Positions 1 to 10,329 of a stretch of DNA of 64,000 nt are shown here, in pieces. Source of the stretch: Serinus canaria. Its lineage: Eukaryota; Chordata; Aves; Passeriformes; Fringillidae. Every line of letters begins with the position of its first letter. Position 1 is the first letter of the stretch. The position numbers were made by a program, and so were the translations under genes. The stretch is taken from contig NC_066337.1 in NCBI RefSeq assembly GCF_022539315.1, forward strand, positions 4,235,234 through 4,299,233. Reading direction: 5' to 3'. The notes below the pieces were generated by a model. It ran no database searches. It was given only the letters and a program-made list of their open reading frames with translations, and had not been told where the DNA came from.

Positions 1-109
1 CCTCAGATCGAGGTCACCTTTGACATCGATGCCAATGGCATCCTGAACGTGTCTGCTGTGGACAAGAGCACTGGCAAGGAGAACAAAATCACCATCACAA
101 ATGACAAGG
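1..109 (+). CDS. HSPA8: HSPA8 coding exon (partial at window edge)
   Basis: Reads in frame from base 1 ([10 protein letters not shown]...ITNDK) and ends in phase 1 at a GGTAAGG donor (GT at 110-111). It encodes the last strands of the substrate-binding domain. The true 5' border lies outside the window. Confidence 0.95.
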
Positions 110-1404
110 GTAAGGATCCCCACTGTCCTGAGGGTGGGAGAGAGCACTTAGAAATGAATTTATCAAGCTCTGCCTGCTGTTCTAGTCAGAACTTGGCTGT
201 AAGCAGATTTGTATCTGTGTGAGCCATTTTTGAGCTGTGGTATTTGATTGATTAAGAAGTCATGTTGTGGGCCTCCCCAGATGTGAAGTGTGTAATGTTT
301 GGGATGTGGAGGTCATTTCCCAAAAAAAAGGTTTGGGAAGTGGAGGTCATTTCCCAAAAAAAAGGTTTGGGAAGTGGAGGTCATTTCCCAAAAAAAAGGT
401 TTAGGAAGTGGAGGTCATTTCCCAAAAAAAAGGTTTAGGAAGTGGAGGTCATTTCCCTAAAAAGGACAGCCCACACTCATGACTTGTGTTCCCTGCAGGC
501 CGGCTGAGCAAGGAGGACATTGAGAGGATGGTGCAGGAGGCAGAGAAGTACAAGGCAGAGGATGAGAAGCAGAGGGATAAGGTGTCCTCCAAGAATTCCC
601 TGGAGTCCTACGCCTTCAACATGAAAGCCACCGTGGAGGATGAGAAGCTCCAGGGCAAGATCTCTGACGATGACAAGCAGAAAATCCTGGACAAGTGCAA
701 TGAGATCATCAACTGGCTGGACAAGAACCAGGTTTGTCACATTCCATCTTCAGCTCCCAGGGTCTGCCTGAGCCACAGGGGCAGTTAAGGCTGGAGCAGG
801 AGGAGCTCTGGTTGCTGTGATGAAAGTGACTCCAAAGCCATTCGTAGTTTCCACCAGAAGTCGAAAGACTGGTGTTGGTCCAAGTTCCTTCCTTGGATGT
901 CTGAGCGACCACAGCTGGGCAGCACAGAGAGTTCCCAGTCCCCTCTCCTGGTCCCCCAGGCTGCCTCCCAGTCCCCTCTCCTGGTGCCCCTGTGGCTGCC
1001 TCAGCCCCAGTCCCCTCGTGGTCCCTGGTGTCTCTCAGGATTTTGTTCTAGAGCAATGTGAGATGCCAAACCAAGCAGAAAAGTGCCTCTAACACAAGTT
1101 TGGCTTGGTGCTGGGGCCAGAGGTGCCCAGGTTTTGGGGGGTGAGCCCCCTGCCCAGGCAGTTGCAGTGTGTGACCCAGGTGTTGCTGCTGCCCTCTGAG
1201 CTCTCCTTTCTCTTGCAGACGGCCGAGAAGGAGGAGTTTGAGCACCAGCAGAAGGAGCTGGAGAAGGTTTGCAACCCCATCATCACCAAGCTGTACCAGA
1301 GCGCAGGAGGGATGCCCGGTGGGATGCCAGGAGGATTCCCTGGGGGTGGAGCTCCTCCCTCCGGGGGAGCCTCCTCTGGCCCCACCATCGAGGAGGTGGA
1401 CTAA
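1..1404 (+). CDS. HSPA8: Heat shock cognate 71 kDa protein (HSC70), 3' part of the gene
   Basis: Constitutive cytosolic and nuclear Hsp70 chaperone that binds exposed hydrophobic segments in an ATP-controlled cycle. The window starts inside the gene, so the ATPase domain is missing. Visible exons join as 1-109, 499-731 and 1219-1404, with phases 1 and 0 and GT-AG borders. They encode the end of the substrate-binding beta domain ([20 protein letters not shown]), the alpha-helical lid ([20 protein letters not shown], then [16 protein letters not shown]) and the C-terminal [14 protein letters not shown] linker ending in GPTIEEVD. The EEVD tail is the TPR co-chaperone docking signal used by CHIP and HOP. 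The GGMP-rich tail and the intron-borne U14 snoRNA distinguish HSPA8 from intronless stress-induced Hsp70 genes. BSX lies about 15 kb downstream on the same strand, as in other vertebrates. Confidence 0.97.
298..462 (+). repeat. 35-bp minisatellite in HSPA8 intron
   Basis: About five tandem copies of GGAAGTGGAGGTCATTTCCC followed by an A-run and GGTTT. Lies within intron 110-498. No snoRNA boxes were recognised in this intron. Confidence 0.9.
499..731 (+). CDS. HSPA8: HSPA8 coding exon, lid helices
   Basis: The acceptor CCCTGCAG ends at 498 and the donor GTTTGT begins at 732. Phase 1 to phase 0, 233 nt. Encodes [18 protein letters not shown] through IINWLDKNQ, the lid region with the strongly conserved ERMVQEAE helix. 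Confidence 0.97.
809..911 (+). ncRNA. SNORD14: U14 C/D-box small nucleolar RNA (SNORD14) in HSPA8 intron
   Basis: Lies in the last HSPA8 intron. The C box GTGATGA is at 817-823 and the D box CTGA at 901-904. They are closed by a 7-bp terminal stem (TGGTTGC 809-815 with GCGACCA 905-911, one G-T pair). The body contains the two signature U14 domains: domain A, CATTCGTAGTTTCCACCAG (839-857), complementary to 18S rRNA for pre-rRNA processing, and domain B, TTCCTTGGATGT (889-900), the antisense element directly upstream of box D that guides 2'-O-methylation of 18S. Vertebrate HSPA8 introns are the known hosts of U14 copies. It is expected to be released from the spliced intron by exonucleases. Mature ends may be a few bases inside the given limits. 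Confidence 0.93.
1219..1404 (+). CDS. HSPA8: HSPA8 terminal coding exon
   Basis: The acceptor TCTTGCAG ends at 1218. The exon opens [20 protein letters not shown] and closes ...[10 protein letters not shown] with TAA at 1402-1404. The length and the GGMP repeats match the family C-terminus exactly. Confidence 0.97.
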   Translation, partial: TAEKEEFEHQQKELEKVCNPIITKLYQSAGGMPGGMPGGFPGGGAPPSGGASSGPTIEEVD

Positions 1405-1730
1405 GGAGCCCGGGCAGTGCATTCCACTAGCAGTTAGTGTTGGAGAGCCCAGCTGGGGGCTGGAGTGAAGGACCCAATCCTGTAGGCACATCTGGGTTTA
1501 TTTTGCCAGATTAATAACTCCATAACTGAGCTGCTGTAAAAAAAAAAAAGAGGAAAAAAAAATTAAAAATTGAACAAAACCAATTTTTTTTTCTGGGCAT
1601 TTTAAATACTTGAAAGTGTGCGCAGGTGGGAGATGGAAAAATAAAACCATTGCACTTTACAGTACTGTAAATGAGTGGGAATGCAATTCATGTCCTAAAG
1701 AATAAAAACTATTTAATGGGCATCACACTG
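1405..1730 (+). other. HSPA8: HSPA8 3'UTR with two polyadenylation signals
   Basis: Follows the HSPA8 stop. AATAAA hexamers lie at 1640-1645 and 1701-1706, the second followed by a T/G-rich stretch. An A-rich run at 1538-1570 interrupts it. The exact 3' end is inferred. Confidence 0.7.
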
Positions 1731-1749
1731 TCTCTGCCTTCACTTGTTT

Positions 1750-2920
1750 GTACCAGCTGACCAGTGGAAATCAAGGGGAAAAAACCCTTGAATACAGGTA
1801 ATAAAACCCTAAATACAGGTAATGGGTGCTAAACCAAATGGGATCCAGGTGGGAATTGCAGTGGGAAAAGGGTTTGGAACCAGGGGCTGCTTCAGCATTG
1901 AGGGCCTGGATGGATTTTTGGGAGGTATTACTCATTTGTGGCAGAAATCTCAGAATTAGCTGGGTTGGAGAGAGAAGTTTACCTTTAAATTGCATCCTGC
2001 AAGTACAACAATACTGGATAATTAGTTTTAAGAATTGGTAGCTGAAGTATTTCAGTTTGTAGGGTGATTCAGAGGTGGCTGGAGGTGCAGAACTTGCTGC
2101 CCCGGGGTTGATGTTCTCAGCAATACTTGGCTGAAGTAATCATTAATGAAAAATATTTTATGAATTTTGTATGCAAGTAATATTTTAGGAAAGATATTTT
2201 GGTAATATTTTATTAAAAAACCCCACTGCTGTATGTGTAAATGTTTATATAGTACCAGTGGAGGAGCAATTAATTAAATTGCAGCTAAAATCAGAAAATT
2301 CCTAGAGCAGTACCAGGTGCAAAGAACTTGGGAGATGAAAAATATTTTGGGTTGGAGCCCCTTTCTCGTGGCCGATGTGGGGCATGGCAGGGATTCCCCC
2401 TGAGCCATTCCTGATCCCAGCAGAAATCCCTGAGGGCAAACCCTGATTCCTCAAATCCCAGATGTTCACCTTCATTTTTGGGTTGTTCCTGAGCACCCCA
2501 AAAACTTCCTGGGGAAAACAAAAACTCAAAGCATTCATGGAATTCTTTCCCTGCTTCCTTTCCAGTGTCCCCTTCCTCCCTCAGCTCCAGGAGCCCCCAC
2601 CGGGCTCTGGGATATCCCGGGGCTGATGTGGGGTCAGGAACATCCCTGAGTGCTCCTCCCTGGAGAATCCCCCTGTGCCAGCCCCAGCCGGGTGACTCTG
2701 GCCTGGGACACTGCCAGGGCTGGCCTGGGTGTCCCCACAGGGCACTGCCAGCTGAGAGAGCCCCCAAAATAACCAGGGAATAATGAAATACTAATTAATC
2801 AACAAAATGGAGAGGGAAAAGAGAAGGATTTAAATAGATTTCAGTTTGGGGGCCCTGCTGGCACTGCTGGTGCTGGGCCACCAGATAGCAGCACCTGCCC
2901 ACGGAATCACAGAGCTCCCT
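1750..2920. other. Intergenic sequence without recognised gene
   Basis: Mostly single-copy, AT-rich at 2140-2300 and GC-richer at 2350-2770. The open frames here lack splice context or recognisable motifs. Confidence 0.6.
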
Positions 2921-2924
2921 TCTT

Positions 2925-3335
2925 TGGGACATCCCGTTTTGGGACATCCCTTTGTTTAGGACATCACCTTTTTGGATCCCTTTTTTTTGGACATCCCTTT
3001 TTGGGACGTCTTTTTGTTCGGGACATCACTTTTTGGTCCCTTTTCTTGGGATGTCACTTTTTGGGTCCCTTTGTTTGGGATGTGATTTTTTAGGGTCCCT
3101 TTTTTGTTTGGGACATCACTTTTTTGGGTCCCTTTCTTTGGGACATCATTTTTGGGTCTCTTTTTTGGGGGGACATCACTTTTCTGGGTCCCTTTTTTTG
3201 GGACATCCCTCTTTTGGGTCCCTTTGTTTGAGACATCCCTTTTTTGGGTCCCTTTTTTTGGGGACATCACTTTGTTTGGGACATCCCTTTTTTTAGGACG
3301 TCCTTATTTGGGGTCCATATTTTTTGTTTGCCCCT
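2925..3335. repeat. Degenerate GGGACATC/TTTTGGGTCCC minisatellite
   Basis: About 13 imperfect copies of a roughly 30-bp unit built from GGGACATCCC, a T-run and GGGTCCC. Copies vary in T-run length. Long frames on both strands here are repeat artefacts. Confidence 0.85.
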
Positions 3336-3469
3336 CTGGGTTTCAGTTACATCCCCCAGATTATTTCTGGTGTTTAACAGGATCCAGAGCAGCCCCTCCC
3401 ATGAACTCTGTGCAAGGTTTTTGGTGCCCTGAGGGCCCCAAAATGGAAATGGGGTTTGGGAAGGGCTGG

Positions 3470-4062
3470 TTTGGGGTGTTTATGGGTTTGGGATTTGGTG
3501 TTTTAGGGTATTTATGGGTTTGGGATTTGGTGTTTTAGGGTATTTATGGGTTAGGGATTTGGTGTTTTAGGGTATTTATGGGTTTGGGATTTGGTGTTTT
3601 AGGGTATTTATGGGTTAGGGATTTGGTGTTTTAGGATATTTATGGGTTAGGTTAGGGATTTGGTGTTTTAGGGTATTTGGTGGGTAAAGTTGGGGTATTT
3701 GGTGTTTTAGGATATTTATGGGTTAGGGATTTGGTGTTTTAGGGTATTTATAAGTTAGGGATTTGCTGTTTTAGGATATTTATGGGTTTGGTTGGGGATT
3801 TGGTATTTTAGGGTATTTATGGGTTAGGTTGGGGATTTGGTGTTTTAGGGTATTTATAAGTTAGGGATTTGGTGTTTTAGGATATTTATGGGTTTGGGAT
3901 TTGGTGTTTTAGGGTATTTATGGGTTAGGGATTTGGTGTTTTAGGGTATTTGGTGGGTTAGGTTGGGGATTTGGTGTTTTAGGGTATTTATGGGTTTGGG
4001 ATTTGGTGTTTTAGGGTATTTATGGGTTTGGGATTTGGTGTTTTAGGGTATTTATGGGTGAA
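3470..4062. repeat. 33-bp minisatellite with TTAGGG-like motifs
   Basis: About 17 copies of GGGTATTTATGGGTTTGGGA plus TTTGGTGTTTTA. Many units contain TTAGGG by chance of composition. G-runs are on the + strand. Confidence 0.88.
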
Positions 4063-4295
4063 AGCAGTTCCTGGGGGCTGTCAGAGCTCTGGTCCAAGCC
4101 CACAGCCTGGAGGGGCTCGGGGAGGAGGGTTCAGAGGGTAAATCCCACGAGCACAGCACAGGTCTGGGACATGTGGGGACAGCAGGAGCTGCTGCAGGGC
4201 CCTGCAGCCACAGCAGCACCTGAACCAGGGCAGCAGGGGACAGAGGAGTGAAACAAGATGGGATTGATGGGATTTTTGCATTGATCACAACAAGG

Positions 4296-4370
4296 AAACC
4301 CAAAAATAAAAAAGGATAAAATAAAAAAGGATAAAATAAAAAAGGATAAAATAAAAAAGGATAAAATAAA
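4296..4370. repeat. Short A-rich tandem repeat
   Basis: About four copies of a 15-16 bp unit, AAAAAAGGATAAAAT. The flanks at 4063-4295 and 4370-4795 are single-copy with no gene recognised. Confidence 0.85.
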
Positions 4371-4799
4371 ACCCTTCAGGAGAGGAGAGAGCTGGGTGTA
4401 AGGACAGGCATGGGCTGACATTGTGGTTGGAGATTTTCATTTTTGGAGGGATTTAAATGCAAACTGAGGCAGGAGTGCCTGAGCCTCACTTTCTGTCCCT
4501 GTTTTCCCTCCCCTGACTGACTGGGGCTGTTTTGTTCAGCTGAAATCAGCAGCCTGTGCCCCAGGAGCAGCCAGTGCCAGGGGCTGGCACAAGCCAGGAC
4601 CAGGGGGTGACTCAGGCCTGGGGTGTCTCAGGTGGGGCTGGGCTCTCAGGGGGGCACAGCACGGGCTGGTGCTGAGCCACAGCTGGAAATAAGTGAAATA
4701 CAGCGTTTTTCTGGGCACAGCCACAGGTTTCATGTGTTTGGGGATTATTCAGCGTTTAAAAGTAGCAACAGGGCACCTAAACCAGGCACCTGGGGGGGC

Positions 4800-5362
4800 A
4801 AGGCCTGGGTTTAATCTAATCCTGTACCTAACAAAGCCTGGGTTTAATCTAATCCTGTACCTAACAAAGCCTGGGTTTATTCCTAATCCTGTACCTAACA
4901 AGGCCTGGGTTTATTTCTAATCCTGTACCTAACAAGGAATGGGTTTATTCCTAATCCTGTACCTAACAAGGCCTGGGTTTATTCCTAATCCTGTACCTAA
5001 CAAGGCCTGGGTTTATTCCTAATCCTGCACCTAACAAGGCCTGGGTTTATTTCTAATCCTGTACCTAACAAGGAATGGGTTTACTCCTAACCTGCACCTA
5101 CAAGGAATGGGTTTATTCCTAATCCTGTACCTAACAAAGCCTGGGTTTATTCCTAATCCTGTACCTAACAAGGCCTGGGTTTATTCCTAATCCTGTACCT
5201 AACAAGGCCTGGGTTTATTTCTAATCCTGTACCTAACAAGGAATGGGTTTACCTCCTAACCCTGCACCTAACAAGGAATGGGTTTATTCCTAATCCTGTA
5301 CCTAACAAGGCCTGGGTTTATTCCTAATCCTGCACCTAACAAGGCCTGGGTTTATTCCCACC
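4800..5362. repeat. 34-bp minisatellite
   Basis: About 16 copies of CCTGGGTTTATTCCTAATCC plus TGTACCTAACAAGG, with variant units reading GGAATGGG. Followed by a short (TCC)n run at 5401-5432. Confidence 0.9.
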
Positions 5363-5544
5363 TCTCTTTTCCCAGCACACACAGGCACTCAGCACCCTCC
5401 TCATCCTCCTCCTCCTCCTCCTCCTCCTCCCCTCTCTCCCTCCTCTCCCTCATCCCCATCCCCTCCCTGCCGATTCCCAGCAGCTCCTGCCTCCCTTCCC
5501 GAGTGATCCCTGGGCAGCAGGGCTGCTTTCACTGCTCCCATCTC

Positions 5545-6128
5545 CCGCATCCTTCCCGTGCCATCCCTTCCCGTGCCATCCCTTCCCGTGCCATCCCTTC
5601 CCGTGCCATCCCTTCCCGTGCCATCCCTTCCCGTGCCATCCCTTCCCGTGCCATGTTCCCGTTCCATGTTCCCGTGCCATGTTCCCGTGCCATCCCTTCC
5701 CGTGCCATGTTCCCGTGCCATCTTCCCGTGCCATGTTCCCGTGCCATCCCTTCCCGTGCCATCCCTTCCCGTGCCATCCTCCCGTGCCATGTTCCCGTGC
5801 CATGTTCCCGTGCCATGTTCCCGTGCCATCCCTTCCCGTGCCATGTTCCCGTGCCATGTTCCCGTGCCATCCCTTCCCGTGCCATGTTCCCGTGCCATGT
5901 TCCCGTGCCATCCCTTCCCGTGCCATCCCTTCCCGTGCCATGTTCCCGTGCCATGTTCCCGTGCCATGTTCCCGTGCCATGTTCCCGTGCCATCCCTTCC
6001 CGTGCCATGTTCCCGTGCCATCCCTTCCCGTGCCATGTTCCCGTTCCATGTTCCCGTGCCATGTTCCCGTGCCATGTTCCCGTGCCATGTTCCCGTTCCA
6101 TGTTCCCGTGCCATGTTCCCTTCCCGTG
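5545..6128. repeat. 13/15-bp mixed minisatellite
   Basis: Interleaved units CCATGTTCCCGTG (13 bp) and CCATCCCTTCCCGTG (15 bp), more than 40 copies. Because units differ by 2 bp, all frames stay open on both strands, which makes long spurious ORFs. Confidence 0.92.
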
Positions 6129-6139
6129 CCCCGTTCTCC

Positions 6140-6640
6140 TGCCCCGGAGCTCCCCGGGAGTTGTCGCGCCCGGAGCTCCTGCAGCCGGCATTAGGCTGTA
6201 ATTTGAAAGTGAGTGAAGCGATAATGCCGCGCTCCCGCTTTTGTGAGGCTGCATTAATGCAGCTCTGCCAGCGCCAGGCATCGACTGCCACTAACAGCGA
6301 GAGGGAGGCTGCCGAAATTGGGGCTGATGCAGGAAATAAAGGGTATTGACCAGCGCACTGCAGCGCCCCAGCGGCCCTTAATCTATGGCTGCCCTCGATG
6401 GGGGGGTTTTAATGCAGCTTTAGTGTCGATCACATTTGCAGTCCCCACTCTGCCTGCTGGGAGCTGGGCTCAGGCTGTGCCTCAGAGCTCATGGCTATTG
6501 ATCGTGGCCAGGCTCGGGGCTCTGGGTTATAATTATTTCATTAAACCCTTTAATGGTTATCAAATATGAACCCCTCTCCTGTTCCATTTAGGAATTATTG
6601 CAATTGTTAATCCATGTCAAGCTTATTTTGGTGAAATTGG
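6140..6640. promoter_or_regulatory. Candidate conserved non-coding element (BSX/HSPA8 interval)
   Basis: Complex single-copy sequence between arrays. It is rich in homeodomain-type cores (TAATTT, ATTAATGC, TTATAATTATTTCATTAA) and holds paired GCATTAATGC and ATTGATCGTGG motifs. No coding frame is convincing. Conservation is inferred from composition only. Confidence 0.4.
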
Positions 6641-6834
6641 CTGATGCTCCCGAGTGCTCGCTGTGCCCCTCCCTGGAATTGATCCCAGGAGAGCCCCTCT
6701 CCCGTGGCTCCCGCTGGGATTTGGGGTTGGATCCCAGTGACCCTGCATGGAAGATCACCCCAAAGAAGAGCAGGACACCCTGGTCCCCCCTCAGAGCTGG
6801 TTTTGGGGGGGTCACAGTGGAGGAGATGCTCGGG

Positions 6835-7075
6835 CTCCTTCCTTGCACCAGAGCCTGGAGGGACAGATTGGAGCCAGGGCAGGTTTGGGCTGGATTTTGG
6901 GAAAGGTTCTTCCCCCAGAGGGTGCTGGCACTGCCCAGGCTCCCCAGGGAATGGCACAGCCCCGAGGCTGCCAGGATTCCTGGATTTGGTGGGGTTGTTC
7001 AGGTGTCTGTGCATGGCCAGGGGTTGGACTCAACCCTTGTGGGTCCCTCCCAATTTAGGATATTCCAGGACTCTT
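6835..7075 (+). mobile_element. CR1 LINE 3'-end fragment
   Basis: Carries the typical avian CR1 tail phrases: GGAAAGGTTCTTCCCCCAGA, GGCACTGCCCAGGCTCCCC, then GGTTGGACTCAACC and GGGTCCCTCCCAA near the end. 5'-truncated, no reverse transcriptase frame. Sense on + strand. Confidence 0.8.
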
Positions 7076-7420
7076 TTGGAACCCATTCCGTTCCCCAGTT
7101 TCCCATGGAATTGCACTTCCTTCACTCTTTGGGGGTTGAGGGATGAAAAGAGCAAAATCCTCCTCTTTTTCAGACAGACTGTTCTTGCCTGTGAAGGAGG
7201 GAGGAAATTCCCCTTCCAGAGTGTTCCTGAATCCTTTCTGAGCACCCAAACAATTCTGCTGCTGTTCCCTTAGAACCAGAGCACGGCTGGGGCAGCTCCC
7301 AGAGCACAGGCTGCTGCTGCAGGAGCCTCTCCCTCTTCCCAAGGGGTTCCATTCTCCACATGAGCACCTGAATCTGGCACAGCCCAGGGCAGTTTGGGGG
7401 CTCCTCTTGGTTCCTCACCC

Positions 7421-8005
7421 TCCAGAAGTGCAAGAGCTGCTGCTGGCACAATTTCTGTGGGATTTGGGCTTGGTTTTCCCTGTTAAAATGAACTGTGAGT
7501 TCCTCTCCATCTCACTTTTCCTCCTCATTAGGTCAGGGTTTGATTCCTGGAGCTGGAAGATCTCAGAGGAGCTCTGGGAGTCCCAGGGACTCTCAGTAGC
7601 TGCCCCAGGGCACCCTCCTGCCCTCTGTGCCAGCCCAAATCACTGGGATGGACAAAGGATGGGTGAGCCCAGGTGCGGGGAGCCTTTGGAATGCCCAGAT
7701 CCATTCCAGATCCAGAGGTGCAAGAGTTGCTGCTGGCACAATTTCTGTGGGATTTGGGCTTGGTTTTCCCTGTTAAAATGAACTGTGAGTTCCTCTCCAT
7801 CTCACTTTTCCTCCTCATGAATGACACATTAAATCAGGGTTTAATTCCTGGAGCTGGAAGATCCCAGAGGAGCTCTGGGGATCCCAGGGACTCTCAGTAG
7901 CTGCCCCAGGGCACCCTCCTGCCCTCTGTGCCAGCCCAAATCACAGGGATGGACAAAGGCTGGGTGAGCCCAGGTGTGGGGAGCCTTTGGAATGCATTTG
8001 TATTC
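7421..8005. repeat. 300-bp tandem duplication
   Basis: Two copies with period 300. The segment beginning AGTGCAAGAGCTGCTGCTGG at 7428 recurs at 7728. Each copy runs through a CTGTTAAAATGAACTGTGAG stretch to GGTGAGCCCAGG. A few substitutions separate the copies. Confidence 0.85.
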
Positions 8006-8162
8006 CAGATCCATTGGAGCCTGTATTCCTTGGCACCTTTCCATTAAGGCCCTGGATGCTCTGGAGGAAGCTGTATCTTAATTTGAGCAGAGTGATTCCA
8101 GTTTCTCTGGGCAGGCAGTGCAGTTCCTTTATCAGTATTCTGTGCTGCCTCCTGGCAGCTGC

Positions 8163-8662
8163 NNNNNNNNNNNNNNNNNNNNNNNNNNNNNNNNNNNNNN
8201 NNNNNNNNNNNNNNNNNNNNNNNNNNNNNNNNNNNNNNNNNNNNNNNNNNNNNNNNNNNNNNNNNNNNNNNNNNNNNNNNNNNNNNNNNNNNNNNNNNNN
8301 NNNNNNNNNNNNNNNNNNNNNNNNNNNNNNNNNNNNNNNNNNNNNNNNNNNNNNNNNNNNNNNNNNNNNNNNNNNNNNNNNNNNNNNNNNNNNNNNNNNN
8401 NNNNNNNNNNNNNNNNNNNNNNNNNNNNNNNNNNNNNNNNNNNNNNNNNNNNNNNNNNNNNNNNNNNNNNNNNNNNNNNNNNNNNNNNNNNNNNNNNNNN
8501 NNNNNNNNNNNNNNNNNNNNNNNNNNNNNNNNNNNNNNNNNNNNNNNNNNNNNNNNNNNNNNNNNNNNNNNNNNNNNNNNNNNNNNNNNNNNNNNNNNNN
8601 NNNNNNNNNNNNNNNNNNNNNNNNNNNNNNNNNNNNNNNNNNNNNNNNNNNNNNNNNNNNNN
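8163..8662. other. Assembly gap (500 N)
   Basis: Exactly 500 N, so probably a placeholder of unknown true size. Repeats flank it on both sides. Confidence 0.98.
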
Positions 8663-8689
8663 CTGGGCTGAATCAAAAGGTGGGTTTGG

Positions 8690-8850
8690 AAAATCATCTG
8701 AATATTTTGTTATTGTTTAGAAAAGTCATCTGAATGTTTTGTTATGGGTTTGGAAAATCACCTGAATGTTTTGTTATTGGTTTGGAAAATCACCTGAATG
8801 TTTTGTTATTGGTCTGAAAAATCATCTGAATGTTTTGTTAATTATTTGTT
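8690..8850. repeat. 31-bp minisatellite beside the gap
   Basis: About five copies of GAAAATCATCTGAATGTTTTG plus TTATTGGTTT. The array may continue into the gap. Confidence 0.85.
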
Positions 8851-8999
8851 ATGTGCTATCCACCTGCATCACTCCTTGTTTTTAATGACATTTCAATATT
8901 TCCCTTTGAATTAATATTAAAATTAATTTTATATTAATACTGACCAATGTGAGGAAGTGTTTGAACCCCAGGCACCATCCCCTCACCTCCAACACCTCA

Positions 9000-9430
9000 C
9001 CTTTGCAACGGCCAAAATGCCATTTCCAAATGCAATTTCCCCTTTTAAAGCATTATTTGAAGCTGCATTTGTGAGATGCTGACCTGATTCTCTCTCTTTT
9101 TTCCCTCCCCTTTCCCCCCCAGACCTGTCATCCACTTCTGCAGCGCTTAAAATAAAGTGCCCAGATAGAGGGGAAGCTGGAAGAGTCAGGCAGGCAGCTA
9201 ACCCAGAAATGTTTGCAGTAAAGTGTGTTACTCAGACCTTCCCAAAGTACATTTCTGCCTTTTCTCTGAAGGCCACAGCACAGCAGCTCTGCCTAATGCA
9301 AGTAATGGAACCAATCTCTCCCTTTGATCATCACAAAGGGGGTTCTTTTCTCGCTTTTATTGTGTTTATTTATGGTTTTTTTCCATCTGTTTGGGGCAAG
9401 CATGGGAGAAAACAAGGTTTAATTGTGCTG
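9000..9430. promoter_or_regulatory. Candidate conserved non-coding element
   Basis: Single-copy sequence with a long pyrimidine tract ending CCCCCCCCAG at 9123, then complex sequence with TTTGATCATCACAAAGG and TTTATTGTGTTTATTTATGG. The tract plus AG resembles a splice acceptor, but no exon is recognised. The function is inferred. Confidence 0.33.
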
Positions 9431-9436
9431 CAGTAA

Positions 9437-10060
9437 AGGATAATTCTTTTTAATGAGGAATGGTGTTCCTGGGCAGGTGACACGGGGACACCTCAGGTGG
9501 GAGCTGTGACTTTGGTGTGCAGGAGGTGATGGAGAAATTTGTGTGCTTAAACTGGGTGGAAAAACCAAGCCAAGTTTGTCTTCAGTGATTTTTAAAACCC
9601 ACTTCCCACTGGAATTGAGCTTTTAACTGCAGCCTGAATGGTGGTTAGAGAATCTGAGCTCAAGGGTTTGTGAATAACAACAAAAAACCTCAAAATATGA
9701 ACCCAAATCCAGGAGCTGAGCAGAGATCTGGAGATAAACCTGCTCATTCCCTAATTTACAACCACTCCTTCCCTTCTATATTCATTGAGGTGATCAAATG
9801 GAATTTCAAGCCTTAGAAAAGTGGTTTTTTCTGCCACAGGTATAAAATTGAATGAGACAATTCTTTTTAATGAGGAATGGTGTTCCTGGGCAGGTGACAC
9901 GGGGACACCTCAGGTGGGAGCTGTGACCTTGGTGTGCTAAAAAAACCAAGCCAAGTGCACTGGGGTTTGTCTTCAGTGATTTTTAAAACCCATTTCTCAC
10001 TGGAATTGAGCTTTTAACTGCAGCCTGGGTGGTGGTTAGAAAATCTGAGATTGTGAATAA
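9437..10060. repeat. Long direct duplication, period about 415 bp
   Basis: The block AATTCTTTTTAATGAGGAAT through the TTTTAACTGCAGCC segment appears at about 9443 and again at about 9861 with small indels. Confidence 0.8.
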
Positions 10061-10089
10061 CCACAAAAAAACTCAAAATATGAACCCAG

Positions 10090-10262
10090 AAATGGGAGCG
10101 AAGGAAGAAAAAAGAAAAGAAAAGAAAAGAAAAGAAAAGAAAAGAAAAGAAAAAGAAAAGAAAAGAAAAGAAAAGAAAAGAAAGAAAGAAGAAAGAAAAA
10201 AGAAGAAGAAAGACGAAAAGGAAAAGAAAAGAAAAAAACGGAAAGGAAACGGAGAAAGAGAA
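10090..10262. repeat. (GAAAA)n purine microsatellite
   Basis: Continuous A/G run on the + strand made of AAAAG pentamers grading into irregular GA repeats, followed by (CTGT)n at 10265-10280. Confidence 0.92.
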
Positions 10263-10329
10263 AATCTGTCTGTCTGTCTGGGTTCTGGAAATGTCCAGAC
10301 CACCCTGCTGAAGCTGTAAAGGGCTATTA

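Noticed and set aside
2291..2767. 158-codon minus-strand frame
   Set aside because: Low-information Trp/Gly/Pro-rich translation with no motif, start context or splice signals.
3104..3538. Apparent membrane protein FGTSLFWVPFFG
   Set aside because: Repeat translation of the GGGACATC array.
3470..4062. True interstitial telomere repeat
   Set aside because: TTAGGG occurs only as part of a 33-bp unit and never as a tandem hexamer.
5278..6291. Long frames on both strands of AIPSRAM and REHGTGTW type
   Set aside because: They come from the 13/15-bp array and end soon after it, with no splice or start context.
7987..8733. Open frames across 8163-8662
   Set aside because: They span an N gap, so continuity is unknown.
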